From positions 1 to 8,332 of the forward strand of contig VBOF01000257.1 in NCBI GenBank assembly GCA_005877855.1: a DNA stretch of 8,332 nucleotides, given 5' to 3'. The notes under the pieces were generated by a model. It was not told the DNA's origin. It saw nothing but the letters and a program-made list of their open reading frames with translations, and made no database searches. This document shows positions 5,124 through 8,332 of this stretch, piece by piece. This stretch comes from Nitrospirota bacterium. Its GTDB lineage: Bacteria; Nitrospirota; Nitrospiria; Nitrospirales; NS-4. How positions within the stretch are numbered: the first letter of the stretch is position 1; each line of letters starts with the position of its first letter. A program made the position numbers and the translations under genes.

Positions 5124-7727
5124 TCACATCCCGCGCAGCACCCGCCCGGTGTGGGAGGCCTTCACGCCCGCGACCTCCTTGGGCGTGCCGGCGGCGACGA
5201 CTTCGCCGCCGCGATCGCCGCCCTCCGGCCCCAGATCGATGATCCAGTCGGCGTTGCGGACGACGTCTAGGTTGTGCTCGATCACCACGACGGTGTTGCC
5301 GGATTCCACCAAGCGGTTGAGAACCTCGAGGAGCTTCTGAATATCGGCGAAGTGCAGGCCGGTGGTGGGCTCGTCCAGAATGTAGAGGGTCCGCCCGGTC
5401 GCCCGCTTAGAGAGCTCACGGGAGAGCTTCACCCGCTGCGCTTCGCCGCCTGAGAGCGTCGTGGCCGATTGGCCGAGCTTGATATACCCCAGCCCCACGT
5501 CGAAGAGCGTCTGCAGCTTGCCCTTGATGAGGGGCAGATGCTGGAAGAACGCCAGCGCCTCCTCGACGGTCATGTCGAGGACGTCGGCGATGTTCCGATC
5601 CTTGTGGCGGACCTCCAGGGTCTCCCGATTGTACCGCCGGCCCTTGCAGACCTCGCAGGTCACGTAGACGTCCGGCAGGAAGTGCATCTCGATCTTGATG
5701 AGCCCGCCCCCCTGGCACGCCTCGCACCGCCCGCCCTTCACGTTGAACGAGTAGCGGCCTGACCGGTAGCCGCGCACCCGCGACTCGGGCAGGTTCGCGA
5801 AGAACTCCCGGATGTAGGTGAACAGGCCGGTGTAGGTCGCCGGGTTGGACCGCGGCGTGCGGCCGATCGGCGACTGATCGATGTTGACGATCTTGTCGAT
5901 GTGCTCGATGCCTTTGATGTCCGAGCATCCGGCAATCCACGGCCTTTGGGGCACGCCGCGCTCTTTCTCTCCATAGAGCAACTCCCGCAGGCTCCGGTAC
6001 AGCACGTCGAAGAGCAGCGTGCTCTTGCCGGATCCCGACACGCCCGTCACGCACGTGAGCAGCCCCAGCGGGATCCTCACCGTCACGTTTTTGAGATTGT
6101 GCTCCCGCGCCCCGGCGACGGTGAGGTAGCGCCCGGCCTGGCGGGCCCGGTGCGGCAGCGTGATGTGCATATCTCCGCGCAGGTACTGCCCGGTCAGGGA
6201 GTCCTTGTTGGCCATGACTTCAGCCGGCGAGCCCTTCGCGACAACGGATCCCCCGTGCACGCCGGGGCCGGGCCCCAGGTCGAGAACGTAGTCCGCGCGC
6301 CGCATCGTCTCGGCATCATGCTCGACGACGATCACGGTGTTGCCGAGGTCCCGGAGCCGCATGAGCGTGTCCAGCAGCCGCTGGTTGTCCCGCTGGTGGA
6401 GACCGATGGACGGCTCGTCCAGGATATACAGCACGCCGACCAGGCCGGAGCCGATTTGCGTGGCCAGGCGGATGCGCTGGCCCTCCCCGCCGGAGAGCGT
6501 GGCCGCCGCCCGATCCAAGGTCAGGTAGTCCAACCCGACGTTGATGAGGAAGCCCAGGCGTTCCCGGATCTCTTTCAGGATGCGATGCCCGATGAACTGC
6601 TCGCGCTCGGTGAGCTTCAACCGCTGGAAGAACTCGGCCGCGTCCCGGATCGAGAGCCGCGTGACTGCGGCGATGGACTTCCGATCAATGAGGACCGAGA
6701 GGCTCTCGGGCTTCAGCCGGTCGCCCTTGCAGATCGGGCAGAGCGTCAGCGAGCCGTAATCCTCTTCCTCGTATTCATCGTCCTCGCTGAACACAGGGCA
6801 GCCCTGGGGCGGTTCGTGGCCCAGACCGTCGCAGACGGGACAGGCCCCGTGCGGGCTGTTGAAGGAAAACAGGCGCGGGGTCAATTCCGAATAACTGAAC
6901 CCGCAGCGCACGCAGGCCAGCTTCTCGCTGTAGATCAGATCCTTCGTACCGGGAGGGGGCCCCGTCCTGCTGGACCCCCCTCCCGAACCCACACTTCCCC
7001 CCTCTACGCTGATCACGACCAGGCCATGGGCTTGTTTGAGCGCGATCTCCAACGAGTCCGCGAGCCGCTGCATTGTCGGATCGTCGTGCTTGAGGACCAC
7101 GCGGTCCACCACGATCTCGATGGTGTGCTTCTTCTGCTTGTCCAGGGCGATCTCGTCCGCGAGATCGTGCGGCTTGCCGTCGATCCGCGCTCGGATAAAC
7201 CCGCTGCGGCGCGTCTCCTGCAGCTCTTTGCGGTACTCGCCCTTGCGGTCCCTGACGATGGGGGCCAGCACGGAGAGCTTCGACCCAGCCGGCAGCGCCA
7301 TAAGGGCGTCCACCATCTGCTGGACTGTCTGGGCGGTGATGGGATCGCCGCACTGCGGGCAGTGTGGGCGGCCGATGCGGGCGAAGAGCAGTCGGAGATA
7401 GTCGTAGATCTCGGTGACAGTTCCGACGGTGGAGCGGGGATTGCGCGAGGTGGTCTTCTGCTCGATGGCGATGGCCGGCGACAGGCCTTCGATAGAATCC
7501 ACGTCTGGCTTGTCCATCTGCTCGAGGAACTGGCGCGCGTAGGCGGAAAGGGACTCCACGTAGCGGCGCTGGCCCTCGGCGTAGATCGTGTCGAACGCCA
7601 GCGAGGACTTGCCGGAGCCCGAGAGACCGGTAATCACGATGAGCTTGTCCCGCGGGAGCGTGAGGTCCAGATTCTTGAGGTTGTGCTCGCGCGCGCCCTT
7701 GATGACGATGGAGCGAGGATCAGGCAT
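5124..7727 (-). CDS. uvrA: UvrABC excinuclease subunit A (short form lacking the insertion domain)
   Basis: The damage-recognition ATPase of nucleotide excision repair, which loads UvrB on DNA lesions. The protein has 867 aa. Both ABC modules are complete: Walker A GLSGSGKS (34-41) and GVSGSGKS (562-569), signature LSGGE (411-415 and 758-762), and Walker B ILDEPS (435-440) and ILDEPT (783-788). Zinc ligands are Cys272/275/296/299 and Cys668/671/691/694. The UvrB-binding region (about 122-240) is present, so this is not the UvrA2 class. Between CPVC (296-299) and CPIC (330-333) only 30 residues remain, including an acidic run SEDDEYEEED. E. coli UvrA has about 120 there, the insertion domain. 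This accounts for the shortness against the usual 940 or so. Residues 242-261 are a Gly/Pro-rich linker encoded by an inverted repeat. No ribosome site precedes the ATG; the promoter predicts a leaderless mRNA. No SOS box was seen. Confidence 0.97.
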   Translation of the reverse strand: MPDPRSIVIKGAREHNLKNLDLTLPRDKLIVITGLSGSGKSSLAFDTIYAEGQRRYVESLSAYARQFLEQMDKPDVDSIEGLSPAIAIEQKTTSRNPRSTVGTVTEIYDYLRLLFARIGRPHCPQCGDPITAQTVQQMVDALMALPAGSKLSVLAPIVRDRKGEYRKELQETRRSGFIRARIDGKPHDLADEIALDKQKKHTIEIVVDRVVLKHDDPTMQRLADSLEIALKQAHGLVVISVEGGSVGSGGGSSRTGPPPGTKDLIYSEKLACVRCGFSYSELTPRLFSFNSPHGACPVCDGLGHEPPQGCPVFSEDDEYEEEDYGSLTLCPICKGDRLKPESLSVLIDRKSIAAVTRLSIRDAAEFFQRLKLTEREQFIGHRILKEIRERLGFLINVGLDYLTLDRAAATLSGGEGQRIRLATQIGSGLVGVLYILDEPSIGLHQRDNQRLLDTLMRLRDLGNTVIVVEHDAETMRRADYVLDLGPGPGVHGGSVVAKGSPAEVMANKDSLTGQYLRGDMHITLPHRARQAGRYLTVAGAREHNLKNVTVRIPLGLLTCVTGVSGSGKSTLLFDVLYRSLRELLYGEKERGVPQRPWIAGCSDIKGIEHIDKIVNIDQSPIGRTPRSNPATYTGLFTYIREFFANLPESRVRGYRSGRYSFNVKGGRCEACQGGGLIKIEMHFLPDVYVTCEVCKGRRYNRETLEVRHKDRNIADVLDMTVEEALAFFQHLPLIKGKLQTLFDVGLGYIKLGQSATTLSGGEAQRVKLSRELSKRATGRTLYILDEPTTGLHFADIQKLLEVLNRLVESGNTVVVIEHNLDVVRNADWIIDLGPEGGDRGGEVVAAGTPKEVAGVKASHTGRVLRGM
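6951..6984. repeat. G/C-rich inverted repeat inside uvrA
   Basis: GGGAGGGGG (6951-6959) pairs perfectly with CCCCCTCCC (6976-6984). Inside it GTCC (6964-6967) pairs with GGAC (6972-6975) around a TGCT loop, leaving only an unpaired CCCC. It encodes part of the Gly/Ser/Pro-rich linker (about residues 248-259) between the UvrB-binding region and the first zinc module, where an in-frame insertion would be tolerated. Confidence 0.6.
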
Positions 7728-7735
7728 AGACCGTC

Positions 7736-7764
7736 ATTCTAACCGACGCACTACAACCCGACAA
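7736..7764 (-). promoter_or_regulatory. Sigma70-like promoter of uvrA, predicted leaderless
   Basis: On the minus strand TTGTCG (7764-7759, 4/6 match to -35) and TAGAAT (7741-7736, 5/6 match to -10) are exactly 17 bases apart. The uvrA ATG begins 8 bases after the -10 element, so transcription should start at or within about 2 bases of the A of the start codon. The -10 is identical to that of the transaldolase promoter in this window. Confidence 0.6.
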
Positions 7765-7991
7765 GGTCCAGACACGGGTCTTGTCACCTGCGGCTCTGGG
7801 GTCCTGTCGGCGAGCTACCCCGCTGAGCGGCGCCTTTCGGCGTCGAAGCCCCGCGGACTCGCCTGTAGGCGCACTGGCTCATCGGGGCGCCCCACTCGCC
7901 GCCACCCCGCCGCCTCAGGCGACATCGGCCACCCCCTTGATACCGCAGAAGTCACTATTCAAAGGGAACCTGTGTCAAAAGGAATGTTGCG

Positions 7992-8053
7992 ATGCCGAAC
8001 TGGTCACAAATTGTGACCGGTTCAGGCATTTCGCCAACTTTTCAGAAAGTTAG
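7992..8053 (+). pseudogene. ORF6N-like peptide trace ending in a stop codon
   Basis: In the frame of the downstream ORF6N gene the sequence reads DAELVTNCDRFRHFANFSES and then TAG at 8051-8053. ELVTNCDRF resembles the VVTNCDHL of the gene at 8102 and the same spot in ORF6N proteins as I remember them. After the TAG the frame is open again straight into that gene (RFKVTICDLEKDWSVL, then its Met). This could be the debris of an earlier ORF6N copy, or simply the unavoidable reading of the palindrome in this frame, because most of the similarity lies within the repeat. Confidence 0.3.
7998..8022. repeat. Palindrome copy 1 (centre 8010)
   Basis: Core GGTCACAA-A-TTGTGACC at 8002-8018, perfectly symmetrical around one base. 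The symmetry extends outward as AACT on the left and GGTT on the right, with one T/G (wobble-type) mismatch, making 12-base arms. In + frame it reads VTNCD; in another frame SQIVT. Confidence 0.85.
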
Positions 8054-8056
8054 AGG

Positions 8057-8083
8057 TTCAAGGTCACAATTTGTGACCTTGAA
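8057..8083. repeat. Palindrome copy 2 (centre 8070), perfect 13-base arms
   Basis: TTCAAGGTCACAA (8057-8069), one central T, then TTGTGACCTTGAA (8071-8083): a perfect 27-base palindrome. The core is identical to copy 1 except for the centre, but the five outer bases of each arm differ from the other copies and still pair. It ends 19 bases before the ATG of the ORF6N gene. Confidence 0.9.
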
Positions 8084-8101
8084 AAGGACTGGTCTGTTCT
8101 C

Positions 8102-8332
8102 ATGAAAAATGGGCGCGCTCTGATTCCTGCCGAAAGTATTCAGCGGCGAATCCTGCTCATCCGAGGGCAGAAGGTCATGCTCGACGAGGTGGTCACAAAC
8201 TGTGACCACCTCTCAAGCCTCAGATTTTCTCCCATGCTCCCGCACGCATTCACCGAGTACAGGATCCTTATGCTCTCTAGTGTTCTGCACAGCAATCGCG
8301 CCGTCCAAGTAAACATCGCTATTATGAGGGCA
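8102..8332 (+). CDS. ORF6N-type protein, internally deleted, C-terminus beyond the window
   Basis: Seventy-seven codons, open to the right edge. The N-terminus IPAESIQRRILLIRGQKVML is the opening of the ORF6N DNA-binding domain found in phage and bacterial regulators of the KilA-N/Bro group. The later part (FSPMLPHAFTEYRILMLSSV, then NRAVQVNIAIMRA) matches the region that normally follows that domain. Between them, the usual stretch of about 40 residues (family pattern DxDLAxLYxVxTKxLNQxVxRN, then RFPxDFMFxLT) is missing. The chain goes from VMLDE straight to VVTNCDHL without loss of frame. The junction coincides with palindrome copy 3. The DNA-binding core should therefore be lost. There is no good Shine-Dalgarno (AAGGA lies about 13 bases away). 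The ATG overlaps the TGA of another short frame as ATGA. It is either a decayed gene or a reduced protein with a new role. Confidence 0.7.
   Translation, partial: MKNGRALIPAESIQRRILLIRGQKVMLDEVVTNCDHLSSLRFSPMLPHAFTEYRILMLSSVLHSNRAVQVNIAIMRA
8186..8212. repeat. Palindrome copy 3 (centre 8199), inside the ORF6N gene
   Basis: GAGGTGGTCACAA (8186-8198), central A, CTGTGACCACCTC (8200-8212): 13-base arms with one mismatch next to the centre. It encodes EVVTNCDHL. The outer arms GAGGT/ACCTC are again different from copies 1 and 2 yet self-complementary. Confidence 0.85.

Larger units (their letters stand above)
7765..8101. other. Gene-poor region between uvrA and the ORF6N gene
   Basis: About 340 bases with no gene I can support. 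Three small hairpins share the same four-pair stem: CGCC-TTTC-GGCG (7831-7842), CGCC-TGTA-GGCG (7860-7871) and CGCC-TCA-GGCG (7911-7921). The right half carries the first two copies of the GGTCACAA palindrome and an ORF6N-like peptide trace, listed separately. Long plus-strand frames here are rich in Arg, Pro and Ala, lack ribosome sites and disagree with each other, so I treat the left half as non-coding. It may be the scar of an insertion next to uvrA. Confidence 0.5.

Noticed and set aside
5901..7742. A 613-codon open frame on the plus strand opposite uvrA
   Set aside because: It is the antisense shadow of a strongly conserved uvrA in GC-rich DNA. Its product is rich in Arg, Ala, Asp, Gly and Val with no recognisable domain, and it has no ribosome site.
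7934..7966. Inverted repeat CCCTTG/CAAAGGG as a miniature transposon end
   Set aside because: The arms need a bulge to pair, no target duplication is visible, and no second copy exists in the window.
8002..8018. CRP/FNR-type operator or CRISPR repeat interpretation of the palindrome
   Set aside because: CRP sites are TGTGA-N6-TCACA, whereas here the half-sites are in the opposite order (TCACAA then TTGTGA). The copies are not regularly spaced with unique spacers, so it is not a CRISPR array.
7781..8053. A 90-codon plus-strand frame ending in VTNCDRFRHFANFSES taken as a whole gene
   Set aside because: Only its last 20 or so residues resemble anything. The earlier part is low-complexity Arg/Pro/Ala sequence without a ribosome site, so only the end is listed as a trace.

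Overview
The window reads as a moderately GC-rich, gene-dense chromosomal segment of a Gram-negative-type bacterium. Lipoproteins with lipoboxes, an ECF sigma/anti-sigma pair, a periplasmic LTxxQ protein and a PilZ protein all point to an envelope with a periplasm. The flavour of the UvrA, the small transaldolase and the ORF6N protein reminds me of Nitrospirota (Nitrospira-like). That assignment is from memory and was not tested by any search.

Layout. (1) Positions 1-1046, minus strand: a tight four-gene run of a 62-aa one-TM protein, a 54-aa predicted one-TM protein, a PilZ (c-di-GMP receptor) protein, and the N-terminal part of a lipoprotein that runs off the left edge. (2) Positions 1047-1447: no intact gene, but a frameshifted remnant that looks like an MlaE-type ABC permease. 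(3) Positions 1448-2101, minus: a small (TalC/FSA-type) transaldolase with a clear sigma70-like promoter. It is divergent from a small lipoprotein at 2214-2525 (plus). (4) Positions 2527-4624, minus: an ECF sigma factor, its zinc-finger anti-sigma factor, a periplasmic LTxxQ (Spy/CpxP-like) protein and a membrane-anchored YHS/TRASH-like cysteine protein. This is a plausible envelope or metal stress module. (5) Positions 4811-5083, plus: a stand-alone LuxR/GerE-type HTH protein, divergent from the sigma operon, with an inverted repeat between them. (6) Positions 5124-7727, minus: uvrA, encoding an unusually short 867-aa UvrA in which the insertion domain is replaced by a short acidic loop. It carries a G/C-rich inverted repeat in a linker. 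A promoter lies so close to its ATG that the mRNA should be leaderless. (7) Positions 7728-8332: a gene-poor stretch leading into an ORF6N-type (phage-related) gene that runs off the right edge.

The most unusual signal is at the right end. Three copies of the palindrome GGTCACAA-N-TTGTGACC (the third has one base change) are centred on 8010, 8070 and 8199. The core is nearly invariant, while the flanking bases differ between copies and still stay self-complementary. Two copies lie just upstream of the ORF6N start. The third is inside the coding sequence, exactly where the usual ORF6N core seems to be deleted in frame. The same palindrome encodes VTNCD in one frame and SQ(I/F)VT in another, and both strings are ones I associate with ORF6N-family proteins. 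This could be an autoregulatory operator array, a structured or mobile palindrome, or a recombination scar. The sequence alone cannot decide.
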